Counted from the stretch's first letter, positions 1 through 9,338 are shown. The stretch is 64,000 bases of DNA from Microcoleus sp. bin38.metabat.b11b12b14.051 (GCF_013299165.1 NZ_JAAFKD010000013.1:1-64000); one strand, 5' to 3'. Notes: generated by a model not told the origin, from the letters alone. Numbers and translations: made by a program.

Positions 1-319
1 TTCTTTTTTCTAGGTTCAGTTATTTGTGCCTTAAGGTCGCGGTGTGAACCGCTCTCTCTCTGGCGCTTTATTAATATACTTATTTCGCCAAGGGTTGTCA
101 AGCTTTTTGTGAAAATATTTTTGATTATTTTTGAAACCTATACACTGCAAGGGTTTTACGTATTTGTCTAAGCTTACATACTCGATCGCCCTTTCTGCTT
201 TTCCGGACATCACCTATTTTGGGCGGTAATGGTAAGGTTTTTTCCTGGGACTCTGCCGCGAATGGGTAGAATATCTCTACAGACAGATGTTCTATATATA
301 TGTGTTCGATCGCCCTCCC
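1..319. other. Intergenic region upstream of the Liv-type operon
   Basis: I see no convincing gene here. Short open frames on both strands lack a ribosome-binding site and recognisable composition. A palindromic GTAGA/TCTAC motif lies near 266-280, but its spacing (nine bases between GTA and TAC) does not fit the NtcA consensus of eight. Confidence 0.5.
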
Positions 320-1579
320 ATGAAAAAACCGGCTCCTCGTCCTACAGCGTTGTTCCTTACCTGCGCTTCACTGCTGATTGGTTGCAGTCAGACCAACACT
401 CCTCAGACATCTACTAATACAGCGTCTCCAGGTACTTCACCAACTCCCACAGCTACGCCACAGGCTGCGGGTGCAGGGAACTCTACCGCTATTCCGGTTG
501 GGGTTGGGGTGGCGCAAACTAGCAATGTGGCTTTACTCGGCCAGGAACAGGTGGCTGGGGCTAAAATTGCTGAGAAGTATTTCAACGATAAGGGTGGTGT
601 CGATGGAACCCCGATTAGACTGGTATTCCAAGATACGGGTGGAGATGAACAAGGGGCGATCAATGCCTTCAATACTCTAATTAATCAGGATAAGGTTGTG
701 GGTATTGTGGGCCCAACTCTATCGCAGCAGGCTTTTGGTGCCGATCCGATCGCCGATCGCGCCAAAGTTCCCGTACTCGCACCCTCCAACACCGCTAAAG
801 GCATTCCCCAGATTGGCGATTATGTGGCCAGAGTCTCCGCCCCTGTCGCTGTGGTAGCACCTAATGCGGTTAAAGCAGCCCTCAAGCAAAATCCCAATAT
901 TAAGAAAGTAGCAGTGTTTTTTGCTCAAAATGATGCTTTCAGCAAATCTGAGACTGAAACTTTCCAGAAAACCGTTAAAGAGATGGGGCTGGAATTGGCA
1001 ACAGTCCAAAAATTCTTGACTACTGATACAGATTTCCAATCCCAAGCCACTAATGCGATCAATGTCAAGCCCGATTTGATAATTATTTCCGGGTTGGCGG
1101 CAGATGGAGGCAATTTAATTAAGCAATTGCGGGAGTTGGGCTACAAAGGCGTTATCATTGGCGGCAACGGTTTGAATACTTCCAATGTATTTACTGTTTG
1201 CAAGGCTCTTTGCGATGGGGTTTTGATTGCTCAAGCATACAGCCCGGAATATCAGAATGAAATTAATAAGGCTTTCCGCGATGCTTATCGCGCTCAATTC
1301 AAGAAGGAACCACCTCAGTTTAGCGCTCAGGCTTTCACGGGCGTACAAGTTTTTGTGGAGTCATTAAAGGCAATTAATGCTCAGTCTAAGGTTAGCGAAA
1401 AGCCTTTACCCGAATTGCGTACAAAGCTTAATGAGCAGTTGTTGACAGGCAAGTACGATACGCCTTTGGGGGAAATTTCTTTTACACCGGAAGGTGAAAT
1501 AAATCAAAAAGATTTTTACGTGGCACAAATCAAAATGGATGCGGATGGAGTTAATGGGAAGTTTGAATTTTTGAAATAA
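320..1579 (+). CDS. Branched-chain/neutral amino-acid ABC transporter substrate-binding lipoprotein
   Basis: This is a periplasmic binding protein of the Leu/Ile/Val (Peripla_BP_6, type I fold) family that captures amino acids for an ABC importer. An in-frame ATG at 287 exists, but I prefer the ATG at 320 because it opens directly into a lipoprotein signal peptide: MKK, a hydrophobic stretch, then the lipobox LLIGC with the modified cysteine at residue 22. A Thr/Pro/Ala-rich linker (about residues 28-55) tethers the body to the membrane. The body carries family-like segments such as GVAQTSNVALLGQEQVAGA and GIVGPTLS. Two permease genes follow on the same strand (121 bp, then 191 bp gaps). The closest known cyanobacterial systems are the Nat/Liv transporters; the exact substrate cannot be read from sequence. 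Confidence 0.88.
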   Translation: MKKPAPRPTALFLTCASLLIGCSQTNTPQTSTNTASPGTSPTPTATPQAAGAGNSTAIPVGVGVAQTSNVALLGQEQVAGAKIAEKYFNDKGGVDGTPIRLVFQDTGGDEQGAINAFNTLINQDKVVGIVGPTLSQQAFGADPIADRAKVPVLAPSNTAKGIPQIGDYVARVSAPVAVVAPNAVKAALKQNPNIKKVAVFFAQNDAFSKSETETFQKTVKEMGLELATVQKFLTTDTDFQSQATNAINVKPDLIIISGLAADGGNLIKQLRELGYKGVIIGGNGLNTSNVFTVCKALCDGVLIAQAYSPEYQNEINKAFRDAYRAQFKKEPPQFSAQAFTGVQVFVESLKAINAQSKVSEKPLPELRTKLNEQLLTGKYDTPLGEISFTPEGEINQKDFYVAQIKMDADGVNGKFEFLK

Positions 1580-1700
1580 AGCAAGTTCGGCAAGGGATTT
1601 CGGAGTGGATTTAACGGATCTAGTCAAAAAATAGGACAGTAGTTTTTGAGCCTATTTGTGATTGAATGGTTTAATGTTGATGCCTAATTCGTGACTGGCG

Positions 1701-2651
1701 ATGGACTTAACTCTGTTTCTGCAACAATTTCTGAATGGTTTGTCGATCGGCAGTGTGTATGCTATTTTCGCGCTGGGATACACGCTAGTATTTTCGATTT
1801 TGGGGATTATTAATTTTGCTCACGGTGCAGTGTTTACCTTGGGTGCTTATTTCACCTATGCACTGATGGGGGGCGCTTTCGGTTTTAACGGGTTGTTGGC
1901 TAATGCGAGAATTCCCGTGCAATTGCCTTTTGCTGTGGCGCTAATTTTGGGTAGTACACTGGCTGGTTTGGTGGGAGTAATGGTGGAAAGAGTTGCTTTT
2001 TTGCCTTTGCGTCGCAGAAACTCTGATCCTCTATTAACGGTGGTTTCGAGTTTGGGGGCGGCGGTGGCGATCGCAAATATCATTCAATATCTTGTCGGGG
2101 CTGAGATTTACACTTTTCCGGCTAATACTTACGGCAATTTGCCAGCAGCTATTAATTTTGGTACGGCGGATCAACAGATTCCGATTCGCACTGTGCAAAT
2201 AGTGATTTTTGTGGTGGCGGTGGCGATTGTTAGTCTGCTAACTTACTTGATAAATTTCACTAAGTTTGGTAAGGCTATGCAGGCTGTGGCTGAAGATGCT
2301 ACTACTTCTAGTTTATTGGGGATTGATACCGATCGATATATTGTGTTGACGTTTTTTGTGAGTAGTTTTCTGGCTGGTTTGGCGGGGAGTTTGGTTGGTT
2401 CTAGCGTGAGTATTGCTGGACCGTATTTTGGGATTGCTTTTGGTTTGAAGGGTTTGGCGGTGATTGTGCTTGGGGGGTTGGGGAGTATTCCTGGGGCGGT
2501 TTTGGGTGGGTTTATGATTGGTTTGGTGGAGGCTTTTGTGCCGGGAGATTTTTCGGCTTATAAGGATGCTGTGGCTTTTGCGATATTGTTTGTGATGTTG
2601 TTGGTGAGGCCGCAGGGTTTGTTTGGGCGGCGTTTGATTGAAAAGGTGTAA
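1701..2651 (+). CDS. Branched-chain amino-acid ABC transporter permease (LivH family)
   Basis: This is an inner-membrane permease of the LivH/BPD_transp_2 family, 316 residues with about eight hydrophobic segments. Its N-terminus has the family pattern FLNGLSIGSVYAIFALGYTL and the INFAHGA motif, and a conserved GLKGLAVIVLGGLGSIPGA loop lies near residues 250-270, where these permeases contact their ATPase. It should form the translocation channel with the LivM-type protein encoded next. It begins 121 bp after the binding-protein gene on the same strand, so co-transcription is likely. The ATP-binding subunits (LivG and LivF types) are not in this window, so they must be encoded elsewhere or shared with another transporter. 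Confidence 0.92.
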   Translation: MDLTLFLQQFLNGLSIGSVYAIFALGYTLVFSILGIINFAHGAVFTLGAYFTYALMGGAFGFNGLLANARIPVQLPFAVALILGSTLAGLVGVMVERVAFLPLRRRNSDPLLTVVSSLGAAVAIANIIQYLVGAEIYTFPANTYGNLPAAINFGTADQQIPIRTVQIVIFVVAVAIVSLLTYLINFTKFGKAMQAVAEDATTSSLLGIDTDRYIVLTFFVSSFLAGLAGSLVGSSVSIAGPYFGIAFGLKGLAVIVLGGLGSIPGAVLGGFMIGLVEAFVPGDFSAYKDAVAFAILFVMLLVRPQGLFGRRLIEKV

Positions 2652-2842
2652 GATGATTCGGCGATTGAAATTGGGGCAACCACGGGGGGATTGACCCTAC
2701 AGAAACTAATTAGATCGGAATGATTTAACCGCAGAGTACGCAGAGTACGCAGAGAAAGAGAAGAGAGAAATGAATGATTATGATGGGACTGGATTTGAGA
2801 TAATGTTGGTATTTAAGTATGTTTATTGTTTAAAATAAAATT

Positions 2843-3778
2843 ATGGGTACGTTTTTTACTACTTACGGTTTTTTGATTGTCTCGATGTTGCTGGGTGCAA
2901 TGTTGGGATTGTCGCTATATTTGCCTTTGATGACTGGACAATTGTCTCTCGCTAGCCCGGGTTTTTATGCTTTGGGTGGCTATATTGCGGCGATTTTGTC
3001 TACGACGGTGTTTCAACAGACAGGAGGTTTGTTTCCTCTGCCATTGCTGTTAGTAGAGATGATAATTGCAGGGGCTGTTTCGGGGTTGCTGGGTATTTTG
3101 GTGGGAGTTCCGGCGCTGCGGTTGCGGGGGATTTATTTGGCGATCGCAACTATTGCTTTTGTGGAGATTCTGCGGGTATTATCGCTGAATCTGGACATCA
3201 CCGGCGGGGCGGTGGGCATTTTTGGGATTCCGCAGCCGTTTGGAACGCCGATCGACTATTTGTGGATTGTACTGCCTTTGTTGCTGGTCAGCATGGCGAT
3301 TCTGTATCGGCTGGAACGCATCCGGGTGGGGCGGGCTTTTGCGGCGATTCGGGCTGATGAGTTGGCGGCTGATGCGATCGGCATTAACCCAACTTTTTAT
3401 AAGGTTCTGGCTTTTACATTGGGTGCTATTTTAGCAGGGGTTGTCGGTGCGGTTAGCGCGCATTTCCTTAATACTTGGAACGCCCGTCAAGGTACTTTTG
3501 ATGCTGGGATTATTTACTTGACTTCTGTGTTAATTGGTGGTAGCAGAACGTTTGTGGGGTCGGTTTTGGGCGGAATGGTTTTTACTGCTTTACCGGAGGT
3601 TTTGAGGGGGATGGCGACTATTCAGGGATTGCCGGTTTGGTTGGCGCAATTTCTGCGGGATGGGCGGTTAATTATTTTTGGGTTGCTGATTGTCGTGGGG
3701 ACGATATTTTTTCCGCAAGGGTTGGTGACACCGGAATTGTTGAAGAGGTGGAGGAAGGGCGATCGGACTTCTGTTTAA
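2843..3778 (+). CDS. Branched-chain amino-acid ABC transporter permease (LivM family)
   Basis: This is the second channel subunit of the Liv/Nat-type importer, 311 residues with about eight to nine hydrophobic segments. Typical LivM features are the early LPLMTGQLSLASPGFYALGGY segment (motif around QLSLA..GF.A.GAY), RLRGIYLAIATIAF, the cytoplasmic GRAFAAIRADELAADAIGI loop that contacts the ATPase, and TSVLIGGSRTFVGSVLGG near the C-terminus. The 191-bp gap from the LivH gene contains short CGCAGAGTACG direct repeats of a kind scattered over this genome; no separate promoter is obvious. The gene ends the recognisable operon: the next downstream frames are unrelated small genes, not the expected ATPases. 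Confidence 0.92.
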   Translation: MGTFFTTYGFLIVSMLLGAMLGLSLYLPLMTGQLSLASPGFYALGGYIAAILSTTVFQQTGGLFPLPLLLVEMIIAGAVSGLLGILVGVPALRLRGIYLAIATIAFVEILRVLSLNLDITGGAVGIFGIPQPFGTPIDYLWIVLPLLLVSMAILYRLERIRVGRAFAAIRADELAADAIGINPTFYKVLAFTLGAILAGVVGAVSAHFLNTWNARQGTFDAGIIYLTSVLIGGSRTFVGSVLGGMVFTALPEVLRGMATIQGLPVWLAQFLRDGRLIIFGLLIVVGTIFFPQGLVTPELLKRWRKGDRTSV

Positions 3779-3894
3779 AAACAGATAACGTTACGATAGC
3801 AATATCATCTTGAACCACATCTGAGTATCCTTGATTAATTATCTCACAGATCGTTTATGATAAATGTATCCTCGTAGGTCTGGGAGTTTAAACT

Positions 3895-4113
3895 ATGTCT
3901 CTCGCTGAGTTAATTCCTTTGGTAAACAATCTGAGCCAGTCAGACAAATTATCACTTTTAAAACTCCTAGCTGTGCAAATCCCAAAGCCTGAACTACAAG
4001 TTATCTTTTCTGCATCAGAGTATCCGGTTTGGTCGCCCTACGACGCAACGGAAGCTGCAAACATTCTGATGCAGATGATTCGAGATGACCGAGAGGCATC
4101 TACTCATGCCTAG
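3895..4113 (+). CDS. Small hypothetical protein paired with a retropepsin-like gene
   Basis: I do not recognise this 72-residue soluble protein. It starts with MSLAELIPLVNNLSQSDKL, a helix-rich pattern (leucine-rich, amphipathic) that resembles the start of many small antitoxin-like or adaptor proteins, and has a central YPVWSPYDATEAAN segment. A GGGAG motif lies about 7 bp before the ATG. Its stop overlaps the start of the aspartyl-protease-like gene by 8 bp, which indicates translational coupling and a shared function. No DNA-binding motif is evident, so calling it an antitoxin would be a guess. Confidence 0.6.
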   Translation: MSLAELIPLVNNLSQSDKLSLLKLLAVQIPKPELQVIFSASEYPVWSPYDATEAANILMQMIRDDREASTHA

Positions 4114-4498
4114 TTCGATCGAGTTTCCCTTTTCTGACGATGAACCATTACCCACGATTCCCATCACTCTGAGTCATGCAGGCTTTTCTGTCTCCGCGAA
4201 TGCACTGCTAGATACTGGTTCTGCGGTCAACCTATTACCTTATGACATAGGGCTGCAATTAGGTGCAATTTGGGAGGAACAAACTATCCGCTTGCCATTG
4301 GCTGGAAATCTTGCAATGGTTGAGGCGCGGGGTGTATTTGTGCAGGTTCAAATTGGGAATCTGGAACCAGTTCGTCTAGCATTTGCCTGGGCAGAATCCT
4401 CTCAAGTACCCTTAATTCTTGGGCAAACAAACTTCTTTCGAGAATTTGATGTTTGTTTTCAGAGATCGCGATGCAACATCGAGATTATTCGCTTCTAA
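4106..4498 (+). CDS. Retropepsin-like aspartyl protease family protein
   Basis: This 130-residue protein has the hallmarks of the single-domain clan AA aspartyl proteases: a hydrophobic-hydrophobic-DTG-Ser/Ala motif (ALLDTGSAVNLLP, Asp36) and, near the C-terminus, the ILGQTNFF segment that corresponds to the ILG motif of retropepsins. Members act as dimers, each giving one Asp to the active site. I chose the ATG at 4106, which overlaps the previous gene and has GAGAGG upstream, over an in-frame ATG at 4085 that would extend it by seven residues without a ribosome site. There is no signal peptide, so it is probably cytoplasmic. Such small genes are common in cyanobacteria; their targets are unknown. 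Confidence 0.72.
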   Translation: MPSSIEFPFSDDEPLPTIPITLSHAGFSVSANALLDTGSAVNLLPYDIGLQLGAIWEEQTIRLPLAGNLAMVEARGVFVQVQIGNLEPVRLAFAWAESSQVPLILGQTNFFREFDVCFQRSRCNIEIIRF

Positions 4499-4655
4499 TC
4501 AGGGTAGATGTTGATCTGTAAAAAAGAGAGGGGCGATCGTATCCACACAAAGAGTGCGATCGCCAACCTTATGACTTAAAATAGAAGATATCTATAGCTC
4601 TGCGGTCAAGATGGATAGGAATCCGTCAACCCTCAAATCCACTTTGGTAAACCTT

Positions 4656-5153
4656 CTATCTATTCTCAGTTTTATAGCAAGCACGACCACCGTCACCCAC
4701 AAAAATCCGACCCTCACCAGTAAAGGGATTTGCCACGTAAAAATTAGGCGAGTATTTCTGCCTGCACCAGTCATTCAAATGATAGGAATTTTGTCGGCTT
4801 GTGAAAGTGGCTTGCCATTGTGAACCAGACTGACCGCTAGCCGTGATAGAACCTTCTAAACCTGCATTACGCCCAGATAACGAAGCGTTGGTTTTAGCTT
4901 CGCTTTGGCTAGAGCCTGACTCTGAAATCGTAACCTGACATCTAACGTGCGTATCAGCTAAATTAGCGACAATCTGGCCATTAGAGGCATTAATTTTGCT
5001 TGCACAGTAAGCATCCCAATCAGATTGACCCAAGTCTCCTAACTTAACATTAACTAATCCTGCCATTACTGGTGATTGCAAACCTACAAAGATGCTGGTT
5101 GCGATCACACTTGAACCTACGATGATACTTGCAGCTTTTTTCAGAATTTTCAT
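4656..5153 (-). CDS. Secreted hypothetical protein with paired cysteines
   Basis: This is a 165-residue protein with a clear Sec signal peptide: KILKK, then a hydrophobic stretch to about residue 24, and a probable cleavage after SPVMA (residue 31). The mature part contains four cysteines (YCASK, VRCQV, WCRQK, ACYKT) that could form two disulfides in the periplasm or outside the cell. It ends with a GEGRIFVGDGG segment. I do not recognise a family. It is on the minus strand, alone, followed by another minus-strand hypothetical gene further upstream in genome orientation (5319-5609), 165 bp away. Confidence 0.65.
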   Translation of the reverse strand: MKILKKAASIIVGSSVIATSIFVGLQSPVMAGLVNVKLGDLGQSDWDAYCASKINASNGQIVANLADTHVRCQVTISESGSSQSEAKTNASLSGRNAGLEGSITASGQSGSQWQATFTSRQNSYHLNDWCRQKYSPNFYVANPFTGEGRIFVGDGGRACYKTENR

Positions 5154-5318
5154 GAATCAAAAATTGATAGATTTGCAGGACAGTGGCATCACTACATTTG
5201 ACAGCAATGCGCTTTCATTGAATCCAGATAGGGTAGTGCAATACCTTTCTCCTTGCGTCCGCCCATAAGACATCGCTAAGTGGATCTAGCTATTCAGCTA
5301 ATTACAACCTGGAATTTC

Positions 5319-5609
5319 TTAGCTGCCTAATTTCCTCCAAACTTCATCCAAGGAATTGCCTATACCTGGCGCAATAGAATCAAAAGCTGTATTGTCTTCT
5401 AACAAACGCTCATCACCTTTGCGAACTTGTAGATACCATTGACCTCCCCGTCTCCAGTAGTGATCGTGCAGGACAACACTGTCACGTTTGAGACTACCTT
5501 CGTCTCCTGAACACAGAAGGTGAGGATCCTCTCTACCGTCCCTACCCATCTTATAGTAGAGACCTGAAGGTCTGTGGAATTCAATATAGTTACTCCAAGA
5601 AATCGCCAT
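5319..5609 (-). CDS. Small hypothetical protein
   Basis: This is a 96-residue protein that I do not recognise. It is rich in charged and aromatic residues (SWSNYIEFHRPSGLYYKMG, DHYWRRGGQWYL), with no signal peptide or membrane segment, and its composition looks like real protein rather than a chance frame. It lies on the minus strand before the secreted protein gene at 4656-5153, so the two may be co-transcribed. A shorter frame in another phase (5399-5584) overlaps it and is less protein-like. Confidence is limited because no family motif supports it. Confidence 0.45.
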   Translation of the reverse strand: MAISWSNYIEFHRPSGLYYKMGRDGREDPHLLCSGDEGSLKRDSVVLHDHYWRRGGQWYLQVRKGDERLLEDNTAFDSIAPGIGNSLDEVWRKLGS

Positions 5610-6121
5610 AATGGTTACCTTTGGCTATTGAGGGTTTTCACAAAAGAAAGTTTCAGCATAACTATTAATTGTCCCGTAGTTGCAGTACAATACTCTTCCT
5701 GGTCGGCTTATCCCGCACACCTGCGGTTTAAATCTGAACAGTTTGAACTACTTTTGCTCTGCCTTAACCCAATCAAAACCCAAGACCGATCGCCCTGTCA
5801 GTCGGATTGAGTTGGAACTTTTCCCGAAAAATTTGCTCAAATGTCGGAAAGATCGGATAGTATCGGAAAAACCTACCTATCTGACCGATCGATAGACATC
5901 GCAAAAGCCTGAAAACTGGTAGATGAAATTCTGTTCACCAATACAGGCGATGAAACTAATTTTTATCTCTTTGCGTATGATAGACCGATCGCACAAAACT
6001 GAAAAGCGAAAAAAGACGGAAAAAGACGGGTATTTCTAAAATTTGGATGCAAGGCGGAAAAAGACTGATAAAGGCGGATAAAGACGGCTATACTAACCCT
6101 AGTTCTCTGACACCCCTACTG
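5610..6121. other. Intergenic region without a supported gene
   Basis: Only short frames without ribosome sites occur here. Near 6000-6090 there is a run of AAAAGACGG/ATAAAGACGG short repeats immediately before the HTH gene; an in-frame ATG at 6047 lies inside these repeats and is probably not the real start. Confidence 0.5.
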
Positions 6122-6628
6122 ATGGACACTGCCCATATATTGCAATTTGTAGATGAAGTGCTCAGCGCGAAGACAGGCAAACGTCTAAATGACTTGCAGC
6201 GTAAAATTATCGAGGGAATACTGAATCGACAAAAGTATTCTGATATTGCAGATACTTACGGTTGTACGGCAGGTCATGCTAAGGATATAGGTTACGAGCT
6301 TTTGCAAATGCTATCTGATGTTTTTGATGAACCAGTTGATAAAGGTAATCTGGAATCTGTTCTAGAACGGCAATTAAATCTCAATATCAATTTGGGCGAT
6401 CGCACTACTAATTTTGGTAATAGCAACACAATTAACTATATCAATGCTTGCTCAGAAGTACCCACTACTACCCCCGATAAAAGTCAGCCTCCGAATCCTG
6501 AATCTCAGGGCAACAAGAATCAAGTTAAGATTGAAGCGGTGGGTAAGTTACGGCAGCTTGGCTTGAGCGATGAGCAAATTGCAGAGGTGCTAGGGTTAGC
6601 CTTGGAGGTAGTGAAGCAGATGGATTGA
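6122..6628 (+). CDS. vMAP-type N-terminal HTH domain protein (effector-less)
   Basis: The first 80 residues match the helix-turn-helix adaptor seen at the N-terminus of many large cyanobacterial NACHT, WD40 and vWA-MoxR-associated proteins: ILQFVDEVLSAKTGKRLNDL, then LQRKIIEGILNRQKYSDIAD and a recognition helix around CTAGHAKDIGYELLQML. In those proteins it precedes an ATPase or effector; here the protein stops at 168 residues after an Asn-rich linker and a short helical C-terminus (LGLSDEQIAEVLGLALEVV), which itself looks like a second small HTH. The start at 6122 (MDTAHILQF) fits the domain edge better than the ATG at 6047. A Uma2 gene begins 32 bp downstream. It may be a stand-alone regulator or the remnant of a larger conflict protein; I cannot decide. 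Confidence 0.6.
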   Translation: MDTAHILQFVDEVLSAKTGKRLNDLQRKIIEGILNRQKYSDIADTYGCTAGHAKDIGYELLQMLSDVFDEPVDKGNLESVLERQLNLNINLGDRTTNFGNSNTINYINACSEVPTTTPDKSQPPNPESQGNKNQVKIEAVGKLRQLGLSDEQIAEVLGLALEVVKQMD

Positions 6629-6660
6629 TAAATAAAGAACTTTTTAGAGGTATAAGTTTT

Positions 6661-7302
6661 ATGTTTGCAGTCGTCACGCCAGAAAAAATTCATTTACCCC
6701 CAGGAACAGTTATGAAGTTTCCTGGTACTTGGCAGGATTATCAAGCTCTTGTGCAACAATTAGGAGACCGTCAGATTCCGCGCATCAAGTATCGGCCGGG
6801 AGAGATTTTGTTGATGTCTCCTTTACCCGTACATGGACGACAATCTCATATTATTGGAATGGTGGCAATGGTTCTGCTAGATTATTTGGGGCTAGAGTAT
6901 GAAGCGTTTACGCCGATTACGATGGATTTGCCGGAGGTAAGGGGGATTGAACCTGATTATTGCTTTTATATCGATAATTGGGCGGCGATCGCAGGCAAGG
7001 ATCGGATTGCTTGGGGTGTGGAACCACCGCCGGATTTGGCGATCGAAGTTGATGTCACTAGCTACACGGATGTGGATGATTACTTGCCTTACCGAGTACC
7101 GGAAGTTTGGTTGTTCAAGCAGAATCGGTTGAGGATTTATGGTTTGGAAGGCGAGGGCTATGTGGAAACCTCGGTCAGTCGTTTTTTCCCTAATTTTAAG
7201 ATATCAGAACTTGTTTTGGAGTGTTACCAAATGTCGCGCGATCGCAATACAAGCATGGCGATTCGAGAGTTGCGGCGAAAAGTTGAGATGGAGAATGCTT
7301 AG
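6661..7302 (+). CDS. Uma2 family (DUF820) putative endonuclease
   Basis: This protein belongs to the Uma2/DUF820 family, greatly expanded in cyanobacteria and built on a PD-(D/E)XK nuclease fold. Visible family features are PGEILLMSPLPVHGRQS, EPDYCFYI (the PD part), PPDLAIEVDVTSYTD (the E-x-D strand) and YRVPEVWLF. The usual final Lys of the core motif is not clear, so catalytic activity is uncertain. I start it at the ATG at 6661 (213 residues); a longer frame from 6625 would overlap the HTH gene. It is 32 bp downstream of the HTH gene and probably in the same transcript. Cellular role is unknown for the family. Confidence 0.8.
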   Translation: MFAVVTPEKIHLPPGTVMKFPGTWQDYQALVQQLGDRQIPRIKYRPGEILLMSPLPVHGRQSHIIGMVAMVLLDYLGLEYEAFTPITMDLPEVRGIEPDYCFYIDNWAAIAGKDRIAWGVEPPPDLAIEVDVTSYTDVDDYLPYRVPEVWLFKQNRLRIYGLEGEGYVETSVSRFFPNFKISELVLECYQMSRDRNTSMAIRELRRKVEMENA

Positions 7303-7472
7303 ACAAGATGGCATAAATCTTTGATTGATAAGCCAACCGCAGATTCAAGGCAGATAAACACAGATGAACGCAGATAATTTCCAGATAGTCTGCGAATGAA
7401 TGCAAGAGGTATAAACGATGAAGAAGGACTAAAGTCCTTACTACGAACCTGTTTTAGTCTTAGGCATTAAAT

Positions 7473-9338
7473 CTAGATAATATTGTGCCAAATCTTAATA
7501 GTTTTGTCGCTGCTACCGCTAGCCAGAAACTCTCCTTCTGGACTAAAATTCACGGAATAAACCGAATTTGTATGCCCGGAAATATTACAGATTTCTCCAC
7601 CATCTTTAACTTGCCAAATTTTAATAGTTTGATTGCTGCTGCTGGCAATAACCTCGCCATCGGGACTAAATGCGATCGAATCAACATACCAAGAATGACC
7701 TGCAATTGTTAAAACTTCTTGCCAATCTTTTGCCCACCAAATTTTGATTGTATTGTCGTGACTTCCGCTTGCCAGAAACTCTCCGTTTGGACTGAAAGCT
7801 ACACAGCGAACGCAGTCTGTATGACCTGTCAGCGTCCGAATTAGCTTGCCATCTTTGACTCGCCAAATCTTGATGGTTCTGTCCCAACTGCTGCTAGCCA
7901 AAGTTTCTCCATCTGGGCTAAATGCCACAAAATAAACTAAGTTAATATGACCGGAAAGGGTGCGGATTTCTTGTCCGTCTTTCATTCGCCAAAGTTTGAT
8001 TGTTTTGTCCCAACTGCTGCTAGCGAGAGTTTCTCCGTCGGGACTGAAGGCTAAGCCATAAACTGAGTTAATGTGACCGGAAAGTGTGCGGATTTCTTGT
8101 CCGTCTTTCATCCGCCAAAGTTTGATTTTTTTGTCGTGGCTGCTGCTAGCAAGTGTCTTTCCGTCGGGGCTGAAAGCTACTGTGTGAACTGAGTTAGTGT
8201 GTCCTGCGATAGTTACTATTTCTTGCCCGTCTTCTACTTGCCAAAGTTTGATTGTTTTGTCATCGCTACTACTGGCGATCACTTCTCCGTTGGGGCTGAA
8301 AGCTACAGACGAAATTAAGTTTTTGTGTCCGGTTAATGTGTGAATACATTGCCAGTTATGGGTTTTCTGTGGTGGCGAGTTGGGCTTGGTGGCGGGTTTG
8401 ACTGGTTTGGTGCTTATTTGGGGAATGCTGAGTTTAATTGCTGCTTCTGGATTCAGTTGTGTTAATACTTCTACAGCCGTTTGATAGCGGCGGTTGGTAG
8501 CATTTTCGATCATTTTATCTAAAATCTTACCCAGTTGTTCACTCACCGGGTTGTTCGCTAAATACTGCCGCCAAATCCAGGCATCTTCGCCGGGATCGAA
8601 GAGGTCGAAGGGGGAAACTTGAGTTAGCAAATACAGGCAAGTTACGCCTAAACTGTATAAGTCGCTAGTAAAAAATGCTTTACCTCGGGCTTGTTCGGGG
8701 GCGATGTATTCGGGGCTGCCGATGCTGGTTCCTGTTTTGAGTAAGGCTGTACCTGTGGCTATTTTAGCGGCGCCAAAGTCTACTATTACTAATTGTTTGT
8801 CGGCGCGGCGGATGATGTTTCCGGGCTTGATGTCTCGGTGAATTACGTTGTGGGAATGGATGAAGTGCAGGACTGGTAGTAAGCTGTTGAGTAAGTCTTG
8901 AATTTGAGTTTCTGTAAATGTGCCTTCTGTTGTTACAATTTGTGCTAGGTTTTGTCCGTCGATGAATTCTTGGACTACATATTGTCGGTTGTCTTGGATT
9001 GAATAGGCTAAGAGTTCGGGAATTTGAGGGTGTTTTCCTAATTCATCTAATCGCATTGCTTCTTGTTCAAAAAGTTCGGCGGCTTTTTTGCTGTTGCGAT
9101 TGCTGGCTGATGGGATGAGTTGGGTTTCTGCTGGTAAAAATTGTTTGATGACGCAGCGTGGTTTTGATGGTTTGTCTTCGTCAACGGCGAGGAATGTTCT
9201 GCCAAAACCTCCTTGTCCGATCGCCTTTATGGCCCGGTATCTGTCGCGCAACAGCAATTTTGCTCGGCAATTTCGGCAAATTTTGGCTGCATCCGGGTTT
9301 TGGGGCTGGGAACAGTTGGGGTTTAAGCAGTAACTCAT
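7473..9338 (-). CDS. Serine/threonine protein kinase with C-terminal WD40 propeller
   Basis: This 621-residue cytoplasmic kinase has three parts. Residues 1-30 form a zinc ribbon with four cysteines (C4, C9, C21, C24). Residues 33-295 are a Hanks-type kinase with the glycine loop IGQGGFGRTF, the VIKQF lysine, HRDIKPGNI, DFGAAKI and the activation segment GSPEYIAPEQARG. From about residue 334, seven WD40 repeats of roughly 41 residues follow (each GH...VAFSPDGE.LASSS.D.TIK.W), enough for a complete propeller that should bind a partner or substrate. Repeats three and four are nearly identical, suggesting recent internal duplication. This zinc ribbon-kinase-WD40 layout is typical of filamentous cyanobacteria; the signal is unknown. 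Confidence 0.93.
   Translation of the reverse strand: MSYCLNPNCSQPQNPDAAKICRNCRAKLLLRDRYRAIKAIGQGGFGRTFLAVDEDKPSKPRCVIKQFLPAETQLIPSASNRNSKKAAELFEQEAMRLDELGKHPQIPELLAYSIQDNRQYVVQEFIDGQNLAQIVTTEGTFTETQIQDLLNSLLPVLHFIHSHNVIHRDIKPGNIIRRADKQLVIVDFGAAKIATGTALLKTGTSIGSPEYIAPEQARGKAFFTSDLYSLGVTCLYLLTQVSPFDLFDPGEDAWIWRQYLANNPVSEQLGKILDKMIENATNRRYQTAVEVLTQLNPEAAIKLSIPQISTKPVKPATKPNSPPQKTHNWQCIHTLTGHKNLISSVAFSPNGEVIASSSDDKTIKLWQVEDGQEIVTIAGHTNSVHTVAFSPDGKTLASSSHDKKIKLWRMKDGQEIRTLSGHINSVYGLAFSPDGETLASSSWDKTIKLWRMKDGQEIRTLSGHINLVYFVAFSPDGETLASSSWDRTIKIWRVKDGKLIRTLTGHTDCVRCVAFSPNGEFLASGSHDNTIKIWWAKDWQEVLTIAGHSWYVDSIAFSPDGEVIASSSNQTIKIWQVKDGGEICNISGHTNSVYSVNFSPEGEFLASGSSDKTIKIWHNII

Noticed and set aside
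266-280. Palindromic GTA...TAC motif upstream of the transporter gene as an NtcA site
   Set aside because: The spacer is nine bases, while NtcA sites have GTA-N8-TAC.
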